Source: Alloboseaceae bacterium BT-24-1
GTDB lineage: Bacteria > Pseudomonadota > Alphaproteobacteria > Rhizobiales > Beijerinckiaceae
Length of the DNA stretch: 64,000 bases
Assembly: GCA_025846845.1 (NCBI GenBank)
Contig: JAOYTL010000002.1
Coordinates: 475,348 to 539,347, forward strand
Direction: 5' to 3'
This document shows positions 25,562 to 35,189 of this stretch, one piece after another. The notes beneath the pieces are model-generated. The model worked only from the letters and a program-made list of their open reading frames with translations. It ran no database searches and was not told the origin of the DNA. The first letter of the stretch is position 1. Each line of letters begins with the position of its first letter. The position numbers and the translations under genes are program-made.

Positions 25562-26551
25562 TCAGACCGTCAGCACGACCTTGCCGAACTGCTCGTTCGA
25601 TTCGAGGTAGCGGTGTGCCTCGACGATCTCCTCGAACGGGAAGGTCCGGGCGATGACCGGATTCAACGAGCCATCGTTCAGCCCGTCTAGGATGAAGGCC
25701 TTGGCGGCGGCGAGGCGGGCGGGATCACCGGTGATCTCGTGGACGAGGTAGCCGCGCAGCATCAGGCTCTTGCTCAGCACGTTGAACAGCGGGAAGGGCG
25801 TGGCCTCCGGGCTGAGGCCGCCATATTCGAACAGGACGCCGCCGCGTGACATCGCCGCGGTCAATGGCAGGAAGGCCGGCCCGCCGACGGCGTCGAACAC
25901 CACCCTGACCCCGCGCTCGCCCGCGATCTCCTTCAGCCGGGCTTCGATATCCTCCTCGGCCGAGGCGACGACATGTGCGGCGCCGGCCCCATGCAGCGCC
26001 AGCGCTTTGCGCGAGGACCGCGTCACCGCGATCGGAATCGCGCCGACCCGGTTGGCGATCTGGATCGCGGCGAGGCCGACGCTGCTCGACGCCGCGGTGA
26101 TGACGACATGCTCGCCCTGCTTGAGCCGGGCGATGTCGATCAGCGCGCCATAGGCGGTGAGATACTGCATCCAGCTGGCCGCCGCCGCTTCCCAACCCAG
26201 AGTCGGCGGATGCTTGATCACCAGCTCGGCGGGGACGGTGACGAGCTCGCCATGCACCGGCCAGCGCACCATCGAGCGCGGCGGCACCAGGCTGACGGCA
26301 TCGCCGGGCGAGAGGCCGTCGACACCGTCGCCGATGCCCTCGATCAGGCCGGCGGCTTCGAGGCCGATGCCGGATGGAAAGCGCGCCTGCTCGATATAGC
26401 TGCCTGAGCGGAACAGGGCCTCGGCTCGGTTGAGGCCGAGCGCCCTGGTCCGAATCTGGATCTCGCCGGCTCCGGGCGGCGGCACGTCGATCTCCTCGAT
26501 CGACAGAACCTCGGGACCGCCGTGGCGGCGGAAGCAGACTGCGCGTGCCAT
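25562..26551 (-). CDS. Zinc-less medium-chain reductase, NADPH:quinone oxidoreductase type
   Basis: A 329-residue MDR-superfamily enzyme. It opens RAVCFRRHGGPEVLSIEEIDVPPPGAGEIQIRT and has LNRAEALFRSGSY instead of zinc ligands. The nucleotide-binding motif is ITAASSSVGLAAIQIANRVGA (about residues 150-170), where the AASSSVG loop replaces the usual GAAGGVG. It likely reduces quinones or enones with NADPH. A divergent LysR regulator 99 bp away probably controls it. Confidence 0.85.
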   Translation of the reverse strand: MARAVCFRRHGGPEVLSIEEIDVPPPGAGEIQIRTRALGLNRAEALFRSGSYIEQARFPSGIGLEAAGLIEGIGDGVDGLSPGDAVSLVPPRSMVRWPVHGELVTVPAELVIKHPPTLGWEAAAASWMQYLTAYGALIDIARLKQGEHVVITAASSSVGLAAIQIANRVGAIPIAVTRSSRKALALHGAGAAHVVASAEEDIEARLKEIAGERGVRVVFDAVGGPAFLPLTAAMSRGGVLFEYGGLSPEATPFPLFNVLSKSLMLRGYLVHEITGDPARLAAAKAFILDGLNDGSLNPVIARTFPFEEIVEAHRYLESNEQFGKVVLTV

Positions 26552-26609
26552 GCTCTAAATCCAAATCAGAATGAGTGAATGAGCTATGACAGCGGCTTGG
26601 CTCGCGATA

Positions 26610-26626
26610 AATCATGGTCTGTGATT
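26610..26626. promoter_or_regulatory. LysR-type box between reductase and LysR genes
   Basis: AATCA-TGGTCTG-TGATT is an interrupted inverted repeat (5-bp arms, 7-bp spacer) that fits the LysR T-N11-A format. It lies 25 bp before the LysR ATG and 59 bp before the reductase start in the 99-bp divergent gap. Confidence 0.6.
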
Positions 26627-26650
26627 GATAATCGGAACGGTTGATTTCGA

Positions 26651-27550
26651 ATGATGGATCGCCTCACCAGCATGGCCGTGTTCGCCAGGGCGGTCGATCT
26701 CGGCTCCTTCGCTGCAGCCGCGGCGGCGCTCGACCTCTCCGCGCCGATGGTCGGCAAGCATGTCCGCTTCCTGGAGGAGCGCCTTGGTGTGCGCTTGCTC
26801 AATCGCACGACGCGGCGGCAGAGCCTGACCGAGTTCGGCCGCGCCTATTACGAGCGCTGCCGGTCCATCCTCGCCGAGGCCGAGGCGGCCGATGCACTTG
26901 CCGCCGACCAACTGGGCGAGCCGCGGGGCAAGCTCCGGGTGGCGCTGCCGGTGCTGTTCGGCCGGCGCTGCGTCATGCCGATCCTGCTAGAGGTAGCGCG
27001 CTGCCATCCCAAGCTTGAGCTCGATCTTTCCTTCGGCGACAGCTTCGTCGATCTCGCCGAGGGCGGCCACGACCTCGCCATTCGCACTGGTGAGCTGCAC
27101 GACGCGGCGAACCTCGTGACGCGTCGCGTCGCGCGCCAGCACATGATCGTCTGCGCCGCGCCATCCTATCTCGAAGCCCGCGGAGCGCCGCAGCAGATCG
27201 AAGACCTGGAGGGTCACGACGCGGTGGTCTATCGCCGCTCCGGGCGCGTCCGCCCCTGGCTGTTCCCGCGCGAGAATGGGCCGCCGGCGGAGGTCATGCC
27301 GCGCCACCGGCTGCGGCTCGACGATCTCGAGGCGATCGGCGATGCGGCAGCACTCGGCATGGGCCTGGCATGGCTGCCGTCCTGGCTGGTGCGCGAGCGC
27401 CTGCAAGCTGGCGTACTCGTCGAATTGCTGCCGGGCGAGGGGCGGCTACCCTACGACGTGCATGCGCTCTGGCTGCAGACGCCGCATCTGCCGCCGAAAA
27501 TCCGCGTCGCGATCGATGCGCTGGCGGCGGAACTGCCGGGGCTGATGTGA
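26651..27550 (+). CDS. LysR-family regulator of the adjacent reductase
   Basis: A 299-residue LysR protein with an N-terminal winged helix (MAVFARAVDLGSFAAAAAALDLSAPMVGKHVRFLEERLGVRLLNRTTRRQSLTEFG) of the AaeR/DsdC-like CrgA subgroup, and a substrate-binding domain from about residue 92 (GKLRVALPVLFGRRCVMPIL). ATG codons at 26651 and 26654 are both possible. It is divergent from the quinone reductase-like gene and probably activates it in response to an unknown electrophile. Confidence 0.88.
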   Translation: MMDRLTSMAVFARAVDLGSFAAAAAALDLSAPMVGKHVRFLEERLGVRLLNRTTRRQSLTEFGRAYYERCRSILAEAEAADALAADQLGEPRGKLRVALPVLFGRRCVMPILLEVARCHPKLELDLSFGDSFVDLAEGGHDLAIRTGELHDAANLVTRRVARQHMIVCAAPSYLEARGAPQQIEDLEGHDAVVYRRSGRVRPWLFPRENGPPAEVMPRHRLRLDDLEAIGDAAALGMGLAWLPSWLVRERLQAGVLVELLPGEGRLPYDVHALWLQTPHLPPKIRVAIDALAAELPGLM

Positions 27551-27575
27551 CACAGCACCGGCGTCGAGGCTCTGC

Positions 27576-29105
<1,530 letters not shown>

Positions 29106-29282
29106 GGAGCCCCCGGAAGCCTGTCAAAATCCGCTATCCGGCTTAAGGGCGGAAGGCGTGGCTGTCCATCGGGCGCGGCTCCCGCTTTGGTGCAAGGCCG
29201 GGTGCGATCGTGCGCGCGACCTGCTCACTGCGCTTCATAGGTGGGCTTGCGAGTCAGATAAGTGTATGCTTATGTTTCTTTC

Positions 29283-29594
29283 ATGGAGCACGACATCTTT
29301 AAGGCACTGGCTGACCCGACCCGCCGGGCGATCTTCGAGAAGCTCGCGGCCGCCGGCATGAACGCCAGCGCGCTGCGCGAGGGCATGGCGATCAGCCAGC
29401 CGGCGATGTCGCAGCATCTTGCGGTGCTGCGCACCGCGCGGCTGGTGCGTGAGGAACGGCAGGGGCGCTTCGTCAATTACGAGGTCGACCCGGACGGGCT
29501 TGCCCTGATCGCGCAATGGTTGGCGAAATACCGTGCCTACTGGCCGGCGCGCATCGACGCCCTCAAGGATCTGCTGCGGGATATGGACCAATGA
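29283..29594 (+). CDS. ArsR-family transcriptional regulator
   Basis: A 103-residue winged-helix repressor (MEHDIFKALADPTRRAIFEKLAAAGMNASALREGMAISQPAMSQHLAVLRTARLVREERQG). It has no clear metal-binding cysteine pair, so it belongs to the non-metal ArsR group often paired with SRPBCC proteins. ATG 29283 is preferred over an in-frame start 21 bp upstream. The TGA overlaps the next ATG by 4 bp, so the pair is co-translated. Confidence 0.88.
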   Translation: MEHDIFKALADPTRRAIFEKLAAAGMNASALREGMAISQPAMSQHLAVLRTARLVREERQGRFVNYEVDPDGLALIAQWLAKYRAYWPARIDALKDLLRDMDQ

Positions 29595-29932
29595 GCGAGA
29601 GCGACACGCAGGATCGGACGAAGCAGCTCGTCTTCGAATACCAGCTTGATGCGCCTCCCGAGAAGGTCTGGCGGGCGCTCAGCATTCCCGCCTTCCGCGA
29701 GAGATGGCTGCCGGCGAAGGTCGAAGCGCTCTCTTCCGTGCCGGTGGAAGAGGTGCGCTACCGGTTGAGGGACGAGGAGCCGCCATTCCTGGAAAGCGTC
29801 GTGACCTTCCAGCTCACGCCCAATGCAGACGGCACGGAGCTGCGGATCATCCACCAGCTGACGGATGCCAGGCTGGGTCAGCTGCCGTCGCCTGCGAACA
29901 GCAACCAGCCGCTGATGCTGCGCGCCGCCTGA
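29591..29932 (+). CDS. SRPBCC/AHSA1-like protein
   Basis: A 113-residue protein with the AHSA1/START fold pattern: FEYQLDAPPEKVWRALSIPAFRERWLPA at residues 14-41, then strands to about 95. AHSA1-like proteins bind hydrophobic ligands, and ArsR-SRPBCC operons are common in bacteria though few are understood. It is shorter than typical (about 140-160 residues) and seems to lack part of the C-terminal helix, replaced by a short ANSNQPLMLRAA tail. It is fused translationally to the ArsR gene by an ATGA overlap. Confidence 0.75.
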   Translation: MSESDTQDRTKQLVFEYQLDAPPEKVWRALSIPAFRERWLPAKVEALSSVPVEEVRYRLRDEEPPFLESVVTFQLTPNADGTELRIIHQLTDARLGQLPSPANSNQPLMLRAA

Positions 29933-29991
29933 CGGCGCGGGCCTGGCCGACAAGCCTAGTCACCAACAGTCCCGAACAGAGGAGGTCGTCG

Positions 29992-30597
29992 ATGCACGGC
30001 ACGATGCAGCTCGTCCCTATGGTCGTCGAACAGTCGACCCGCGGGGAACGCTCCTTCGACATCTATTCGCGCCTGCTGCGCGAGCGGATCGTCTTTCTCA
30101 GCGGGGAGGTCAATGACGGGTCGGCGTCGCTGATCTGCGCCCAGCTGCTCTTCCTCGAGGCCGAGAACCCGAAGCGGCCGATCCATTTTTACATCAACTC
30201 GCCGGGCGGCGTGGTCACCAGCGGTCTCGCGATCTACGACACCATGCGCTATGTCCGCTCGCCGGTGCACACGCTCTGCATGGGCACGGCACGCTCGATG
30301 GGCTCGTTCCTGCTGATGGCGGGCGAGCCGGGCGAACGCGCGGCACTGCCCAATGCCAGCCTGCATGTCCACCAGCCGCTCGGTGGCGCCCAGGGCCAGG
30401 CCTCGGACATCCTGATCCATGCCGAGGAGATCCAGAAGACGAAGCGGCGCATGATCCGGCTCTATGCCGAGCATTGCGGGCGCAGCGAGGAGGAGGTCGA
30501 GCGCGCGCTCGATCGGGACCGCTTCATGAGCGCCGAGGAAGCCCTGGAATGGGGGCTGATCGACCGGATCATGACCGAGCCGCCGCCGGCAGCGTGA
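29992..30597 (+). CDS. clpP: ClpP-family serine protease (secondary paralogue)
   Basis: A 201-residue ClpP. ATG 29992 with GGAGG at 29981-29985 sets the start. Active-site Ser lies in GTARSMGSFLL (about 101), His in LHVHQP (about 126) and Asp in the DRDRFMSAEEA region (about 175). The usual GMAASMG box reads GTARSMG, an arginine next to the nucleophile. No clpX, tig or lon is near, unlike the housekeeping clpP locus, so this is probably a second ClpP. Confidence 0.9.
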   Translation: MHGTMQLVPMVVEQSTRGERSFDIYSRLLRERIVFLSGEVNDGSASLICAQLLFLEAENPKRPIHFYINSPGGVVTSGLAIYDTMRYVRSPVHTLCMGTARSMGSFLLMAGEPGERAALPNASLHVHQPLGGAQGQASDILIHAEEIQKTKRRMIRLYAEHCGRSEEEVERALDRDRFMSAEEALEWGLIDRIMTEPPPAA

Positions 30598-30987
30598 TTA
30601 CAGGCTCGGCTTGCTCGGGTCGCCGAGCTCGCGGTTGAGCGCGACCGCGGCGCGCGCGAGTTCGCCGGCGATCGCCGGATCGACTGCGTCACCCTCGCGC
30701 AGCACCATGGTGGCGAGCTCGAACTTGCCGCCCGGCTTCAGCCTAGGCTCGATCCCGCGCAGCCGTTTGCCGCGCCAGAAACCGAACAGCACGCGCTCGG
30801 CCTCGGCCCGGATCAGCAGCACCGGCCCGTTCGAAAAGTAGACCAGATGCGTCCACTTGATCCGCTCTTCGAGTGGGGCGGCGGCCTTCACCGCGGCGCG
30901 CAAAGCCTCGACCGTCGCCAGCCGCCAACCGTCAAGCTGGGCGACATAGTCGGCCGGGTTGTCGGCCTTGGGCGCGCCGGGAAACAT
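30598..30987 (-). CDS. DUF1801-domain protein
   Basis: A 129-residue protein with the YdhG/DUF1801 pattern: PADYVAQLDGWRLATVEALRAAVKAAAPLEERIKWTHLVYFSNGPVLLIRAEAERVLFGFWRGKRL. The fold is a small frataxin-like sandwich and the role is unknown. It abuts clpP tail to tail and lies 5 bp after the ATP12 gene on the same strand, so it is likely cotranscribed with ATP12. Confidence 0.8.
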   Translation of the reverse strand: MFPGAPKADNPADYVAQLDGWRLATVEALRAAVKAAAPLEERIKWTHLVYFSNGPVLLIRAEAERVLFGFWRGKRLRGIEPRLKPGGKFELATMVLREGDAVDPAIAGELARAAVALNRELGDPSKPSL

Positions 30988-30992
30988 GGCGG

Positions 30993-31781
30993 CTAGCCTT
31001 TCATCAGCAGCAGCACGGCGGCGTCGTACTCCTTGCGGCGGATGACGCGGCGCTCGGCTGCTTCCTCGTCCTGGCCCCAGATCCCGATCTGGTAGTCCTC
31101 GTCGAGGTGGGCGGCGGCCCAGGCCGCATCGGCGTCGATCAGCCCCTCTGCGAGAGCGAGCATCAGGATGGTCGAGCCGGTCAGCGTCATGACGTTGTGG
31201 GCGCCGGCGAGCGCGACCGGGGAGTGGATTGCGGCGACGCGTTTGGCGACCGCGTCGAGCACGGCCTGCGGCTGCTCGGCGAAGACCACGCCCTGCGCCA
31301 TGACGAAGCGGCCGCCGAGGCGCTCTTCCAGCGCGGCGATGAGCGGATTCCAGACCTCATCCTGCCTTTCGACCAGCGCCTCCGGTTCACCGGCGCGGTA
31401 GCAGAGCGCATCGCTGCCGGCATAGCGGACGATCTCGGCACGGACGGCTTCGTCCTGGTCGGCGACGCCGTCGAGCGCCGAGTTGACCAGACGGGTCAGC
31501 GGCATGCGGGCCGGATCGATCTGCCCTTCCTGTGCCTGCCATTCCTCCGCGAGCGCGTCGGCGACGGCACGGGAGGCGACGGCCAGCGGCTTGCGGGCCG
31601 GGGTGCGGGCGGTGCGCCCGTCGAGCGCGACATGGAACAAGCCATCGCGCTCCAAAGCTTCGGCCTTATCATAGAAGCGCTTGGGCAGCGGGTTACGCAT
31701 CGCCTGCTGGGCGGCGGCGACGGGATCGGGCTGGCGCTGGCCGGCGGCGCCGAAGCGGGCGAGGAAATCATCGGTCGACAT
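30993..31781 (-). CDS. ATP12-family F1-ATPase assembly chaperone
   Basis: A 262-residue protein. ATP12 motifs are KRFYDKAEALERDGLFHVALDGRTARTPARKPLAVASRAVADALAEEWQAQ and the later MPLTRLVNSALDGVADQDEAVRAEIVRYAGSDALCYRA. ATP12 binds the alpha subunit of F1 during assembly and is found in mitochondria and alphaproteobacteria. The start is ATG 31781; an in-frame ATG at 31853 would add 24 unconserved residues. Confidence 0.92.
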   Translation of the reverse strand: MSTDDFLARFGAAGQRQPDPVAAAQQAMRNPLPKRFYDKAEALERDGLFHVALDGRTARTPARKPLAVASRAVADALAEEWQAQEGQIDPARMPLTRLVNSALDGVADQDEAVRAEIVRYAGSDALCYRAGEPEALVERQDEVWNPLIAALEERLGGRFVMAQGVVFAEQPQAVLDAVAKRVAAIHSPVALAGAHNVMTLTGSTILMLALAEGLIDADAAWAAAHLDEDYQIGIWGQDEEAAERRVIRRKEYDAAVLLLMKG

Positions 31782-31890
31782 GTCGGCTCCATAGCGCATC
31801 CGGGGGCGGCTGCGAAACGGGCTTCGAGTGAAGCTATTCCGCCGCCCGATCATTGACGCGGCCCAGGCGCTCGCCTAAACGCCTCCTCCC

Positions 31891-32014
31891 CGGACGCGAG
31901 GCGTCCGTGCGAAGTGCAAGAGGGTTTTATGTTGGAGACTGTGGGAACCCGGTGAGGTTTCGCTGAGGCGAGACCTGATCCAGCGCCGGGTGAAAGACGA
32001 GGCCTTTAAGGCCT
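31891..32014 (+). promoter_or_regulatory. Structured 5' leader upstream of the YjhX/TopAI-like toxin
   Basis: Several hairpins are stacked: CGGACGC-GAG-GCGTCCG (31891-31907); an outer stem ACCCGG (31947-31952) with CCGGGT (31986-31991) enclosing AGGTTTCGC-TGAG-GCGAGACCT (31955-31976, 9 bp with one G-U); and AGGCCT-TTA-AGGCCT (32000-32014). An 8-codon reading frame (31929-31955) ends at the base of the outer stem. The layout resembles translation-responsive attenuators. It matches no riboswitch class I recognise. Confidence 0.5.
31929..31955 (+). CDS. Putative 8-residue leader peptide (MLETVGTR)
   Basis: ATG 31929 follows AAGAGGG by 4-5 nt, a good ribosome site, and the frame stops at TGA 31953-31955. 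Its last codons form the left arm of the ACCCGG/CCGGGT stem, so a ribosome on the last codons or stop would prevent that stem. E. coli topAI is controlled by an upstream reading frame (toiL) that senses ribosome-targeting drugs; a similar role here is inference. Confidence 0.4.
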   Translation: MLETVGTR

Positions 32015-32062
32015 GGCTTCGCCGCTGCGCTTGTCATGGTTCCATGCACAGGCTCTACCAAC

Positions 32063-32320
32063 ATGAACATTTCGCGGGGCGAGCAGCGCGTGCTGCACGT
32101 GCTGGCCCGTGGCGGACAGATCCGCCATCTTCGCGGCGAGAACGGCCGCATCCACCACATCGACTGCTTCACCCATGAAGGCTACATCCTGAGCGATTGC
32201 ACGCTCGCCATCTTCGGCGGGCTCAGGCGGAAACACCTGATCGAGTCGCGCCAGGGCGGTCCTTATCGGATCTCGCGTCAGGGACGGCTCGCCGTCCGCG
32301 CGCAGGCCGACAACCGATGA
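32063..32320 (+). CDS. topAI: YjhX/TopAI-family toxin
   Basis: An 85-residue protein that matches E. coli YjhX (TopAI) over its whole length, from MNISRGEQRVLHVLARGG through CTLAIFGGLRRKHLIES to YRISRQGRLAVRAQADNR. TopAI inhibits DNA topoisomerase I. The start MNIS at 32063 is set by that match; an in-frame ATG at 32036 would add nine residues. The usual antitoxin partner YjhQ, a GNAT protein, is not beside it. A terminator follows immediately. Confidence 0.87.
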   Translation: MNISRGEQRVLHVLARGGQIRHLRGENGRIHHIDCFTHEGYILSDCTLAIFGGLRRKHLIESRQGGPYRISRQGRLAVRAQADNR

Positions 32321-32326
32321 CGACAG

Positions 32327-32352
32327 CGGGAGGGCGCGAGCCCTCCCGTTTC
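32327..32352 (+). terminator. Terminator after the TopAI-like gene
   Basis: CGGGAGGGC (32327-32335) and GCCCTCCCG (32340-32348) make a 9-bp stem with a GCGA tetraloop, followed by TTTCCTTG. The gene is therefore a single transcription unit. Confidence 0.75.
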
Positions 32353-32395
32353 CTTGTTTGGGTCGGTGCGAGCTTCGCTGCATGTGCCGCAGTGA

Positions 32396-32761
32396 TCAGG
32401 CTGGCTCGAACAGCTCGATCACATTGCCCGATGGGTCCTCGCACAGGATCTGCTTGCCGCCCGGCCCAACCACGATCTCGTTGCGGAAAGGTACGCTCTT
32501 GCGGTGCAATGCCTCCACGAGCCCCGCGAGATCTTCCACCTCGATGACGAAGCGGTTCCAGCCGCCGGGGATCGGCTTGTGCCCGTCCGGCATCGGCCGT
32601 GAAGCGGATGCCCCGGGACCCGCGAGCCAGAGCGTCAGATCGCCACGTTCGAGGATCGCCATGGCCGGGCCGAACTGCTCCTTCAGCGCAAAGCCGAGCC
32701 TGTCGACATAGAAGCGCACGGCTTCGTCGACATCAGTTACGAAATAGCGGACGCTGGCCAT
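32396..32761 (-). CDS. VOC/glyoxalase-like protein
   Basis: A 121-residue vicinal-oxygen-chelate protein: MASVRYFVTDVDEAVRFYVDRLGFAL at the start, and KQILCEDPSGNVIELFEPA at the end, the canonical last strand with the metal-ligand Glu. Roles in this family include glyoxalase, dioxygenase and bleomycin-type resistance; nothing here picks one. ATG 32761 is chosen since upstream residues are unlike the family. Confidence 0.85.
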   Translation of the reverse strand: MASVRYFVTDVDEAVRFYVDRLGFALKEQFGPAMAILERGDLTLWLAGPGASASRPMPDGHKPIPGGWNRFVIEVEDLAGLVEALHRKSVPFRNEIVVGPGGKQILCEDPSGNVIELFEPA

Positions 32762-32796
32762 CGGCTCGCTCCCTCGCGTCGCGGCTGTCTCGCCGT

Positions 32797-33795
32797 CTAT
32801 GCACCGAACCTGTCGCGCCAGGCTGGCTTGGCGCCCGGAAAGGGCAGGGCGCTGGCGCAATATACCGCCCGCGCCACGGCCCGCGCCAGCACGTCGGCCG
32901 CGGTGGCGCAAAGCTCGGTCAAGGCATAGGCGTCGGACGGCGCGCCGCTATGGCCGGTCGCGGCGGCGAAGACGACGTCGCCGTCGAGCGGGGCATGCAC
33001 CGGTCTAAGCGCCCGGGCGAGGCCGTCATGGGCGCAGAGCGCCATGCGCTTGGCCTGGGCCTTGGTCAGCACTGCGTCGGTTGCGACGAGGGCGATGGTG
33101 GTGTTGGCGCCGGGGCCGCCCTTGAAGCGCAGAGCGAGGTCCTCGGGCGGGATCGTCGCCGGCCAGCCGCGGCCGCCGAATTCGCCGCCTTGCTCGTAAG
33201 GGGAAGCCCAGAAATGCGGCCCATCGCCGATCGTCGCCGAGCCGACGGCGTTGACCGCGACCAGCGCGCCGACGACCTGGCCGGTCGCGGCCCTCGCGCT
33301 CGCCGAGCCGAGCCCGCCCTTGAGATTGGCCGTGGTCGCGCCATGGCCGGCACCGACGCTGCCGAGCGCGAACTCGGCCGCCGCGGCGGCACTGGCCGTC
33401 ATGGCGAGCGCGCGATAGGGCGCCTCGCCATCGCCGCGGGCGAAGGGCTTGTCGCCGCCATTGGCGAGATCGAACAGGATCGCCTGCGGGACGATCGGCA
33501 CGCGGTAGCCGCCGATCGGGAATCCTCGCCCTTCCCTGGCCAGCCAGCTCAGGGCGCCATCTGCAGCGGCCAGACCCCAGATCGAGCCGCCGGACAGGAC
33601 GATGCCATCGACATGCTCGACCGTCATGCCCGGTTCGAGCAGCGCGGTGTCGCGCGTGCCGGGCGCGCCGCCAAGCACGGCGACGGAAGCGATGGTCGGG
33701 CGCTCGAACAGGGCGACGGTGACGCCGGTCGCGGCAGCGGCATCCTCGGCATTGCCCACGAGAACGCCACGAACGTCGGTGATGAGATTGCGCAC
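32797..33795 (-). CDS. P1 family (DmpA/S58-type) peptidase
   Basis: A 332-residue protein. It has the N-terminal MRNLITDVRGVLVGNAEDAAAATGVTV, GIVLSGGSIWGLAAADG, and GAGHGATTANLKGGLGSA in the middle. The N-terminal-nucleophile segment is PGANTTIALVATDAVL near residue 245, where self-cleavage before the Thr would generate the active subunits. P1 peptidases of this type release N-terminal residues or act on beta-peptides. No partner genes are linked. Confidence 0.87.
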   Translation of the reverse strand: MRNLITDVRGVLVGNAEDAAAATGVTVALFERPTIASVAVLGGAPGTRDTALLEPGMTVEHVDGIVLSGGSIWGLAAADGALSWLAREGRGFPIGGYRVPIVPQAILFDLANGGDKPFARGDGEAPYRALAMTASAAAAAEFALGSVGAGHGATTANLKGGLGSASARAATGQVVGALVAVNAVGSATIGDGPHFWASPYEQGGEFGGRGWPATIPPEDLALRFKGGPGANTTIALVATDAVLTKAQAKRMALCAHDGLARALRPVHAPLDGDVVFAAATGHSGAPSDAYALTELCATAADVLARAVARAVYCASALPFPGAKPAWRDRFGA

Positions 33796-34039
33796 GGTGG
33801 AACTCGCTGCCGACCGGAAGGGGGCTGGAATCGTTCACTGCATGATGCGCCGATTCGGCATCCGGCGGCGATCCGGTTGGAACTTCGCGCTCGCCGGCGC
33901 GTCGTGCCGACATTACGATCTTGTCATGCGCGCGCCATGGCCGGGTCAGGCCGGTTCCGGCACCGTGGCGATATCGCGACCCGGCTTCGAGACCCGCAAA
34001 GCGACCCGTTCTTGTAAGATCACAATCCGGAGACTTCGC

Positions 34040-34702
34040 ATGAAACGCATCGCCCTCATCGTCGCCTCCAGCGCCGCGGCCGTCGCGGCGACGCTGGCGA
34101 TCGCCCAACCGCAGCCGATTCCGCCCGCACCGGGCAGCACGCCGCCGGCGCAGCAGCAGAGCGAGCCGCGCGGTGACCGCGCCGAACGGGGCGACCGCTC
34201 CGACCGGCGCGAGGAATGGCGTCAGCGCCGGGCCGAGCGCGCCACGGCCCGGATGAACGAGCGCCTCGCCCAGCTGCGCACCGACCTCAAGCTGAAGCCG
34301 GAGCAGGTTCCGGCCTTCGAGAAGGTCGAGGCGCTGATCAAGCGCAATGCCGAGCAGCGCCGCGAGAGCTTCGCCAAGATGCGCGACCAGCGCGAGACCT
34401 ATCGCGATGCCGACATCATGGAGCGGCTCGACATGAGGGCGAACCGCCAGGCCGAGCGTGCGACCCGCAGCAAGGAGATGGCGGACGCGGTGCGCCCGCT
34501 CTGGTCGACGCTCTCGGACGAGCAGAAGACCGTGGCGCGCCGCGCCGTGCGCCAAGCCATGTCGGAAGGCCGCGAGCGGATGCGCGAGATGCGCGGGCGC
34601 TCGATGGAATGGCATGGCCGCGGCGGCGACCGTGATCGCGATGACGACCGTGGCCCGCGCCACTGGCGCGACCGCGGCCATGACGACGACGATCGCGGCT
34701 GA
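34040..34702 (+). CDS. Spy/CpxP-like LTXXQ periplasmic protein
   Basis: A 220-residue secreted protein. The start ATG 34040 has CCGGAGA upstream and yields a Sec signal (residues 1-22). A Pro/Gln linker is followed by an Arg/Glu-rich helical region with LRTDLKLKPEQVPAFEKVEALIKR and LWSTLSDEQKTVARRAV, matching the LTxxQ motif of Spy/CpxP chaperones. The tail (about residues 190-220) is a run of Arg/Asp/Gly/His that could bind metals. It probably protects envelope proteins or senses stress. Confidence 0.78.
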   Translation: MKRIALIVASSAAAVAATLAIAQPQPIPPAPGSTPPAQQQSEPRGDRAERGDRSDRREEWRQRRAERATARMNERLAQLRTDLKLKPEQVPAFEKVEALIKRNAEQRRESFAKMRDQRETYRDADIMERLDMRANRQAERATRSKEMADAVRPLWSTLSDEQKTVARRAVRQAMSEGRERMREMRGRSMEWHGRGGDRDRDDDRGPRHWRDRGHDDDDRG

Positions 34703-34726
34703 GTTCGCAATTTATCAGACGAGGCG

Positions 34727-34753
34727 AGGGCGGTCCGGCAGGGCCGCCCTTTT
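34727..34753 (+). terminator. Terminator after the Spy-like gene
   Basis: AGGGCGG (34727-34733) pairs with CCGCCCT (34744-34750), with further CC/GG pairing inside, and is followed by TTTT. The convergent PsiF-like gene ends 30 bp downstream. Confidence 0.7.
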
Positions 34754-34780
34754 GCTTGGCGAACGATGTTGCGGCGACGC

Positions 34781-35026
34781 TCAGGTGCCGACCGCGTCCT
34801 TCACGCATTTCGTCGTGAAGCTGGTCTTGGCGGCCCCCGCAAGCTTCTTGTCAGCCGCCTGCTTGTCGCAGGCCGCACCGGCATCCTTCTCGCATTTGGT
34901 GACGAAGCTCGTCTTGGCTGCGCCGGCGAGCTTCTTCTCGGTGGCCTGAACGTTGCAGCTCGCGCTCTGGGCGAAGGCCGGGCCGGCAAGGCCGAGGGCG
35001 AAAACTGCGAGGATAAGCGTCTTCAT
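34781..35026 (-). CDS. PsiF-repeat-like small secreted protein
   Basis: An 81-residue protein with a Sec signal (cleavage after AFAQ, residue 20). The mature part contains two copies of a motif of the form C-x6-KKLAGAAKTSF-x-TKC-x-KDA, with cysteines at the ends, the pattern of phosphate-starvation-inducible PsiF repeats. The function is unknown. The two repeats are strikingly similar to each other. Confidence 0.75.
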   Translation of the reverse strand: MKTLILAVFALGLAGPAFAQSASCNVQATEKKLAGAAKTSFVTKCEKDAGAACDKQAADKKLAGAAKTSFTTKCVKDAVGT

Positions 35027-35189
35027 GGCGCGATGATCCCTGTGGTGGGGCCGTGAGGCTAGCTGAGTCGCGACGTAGCGTCATGGCGCCGCTGCCGCAG
35101 CCTCTGCTTCATTGAAGCGTCACATCGCGCCGGCTATAGGCCGCAGGATCGCGGCGGTTGGAAGCGCGCCGCGTCAGGGGAGCAGGCGC

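Noticed and set aside
31955..31991. Possible TPP riboswitch (CTGAG ... ACCTGATCC)
   Set aside because: Only the short CTGAG and CCTGATCC strings match; the order and the second thi-box half do not, and the downstream gene is not a thiamine gene.
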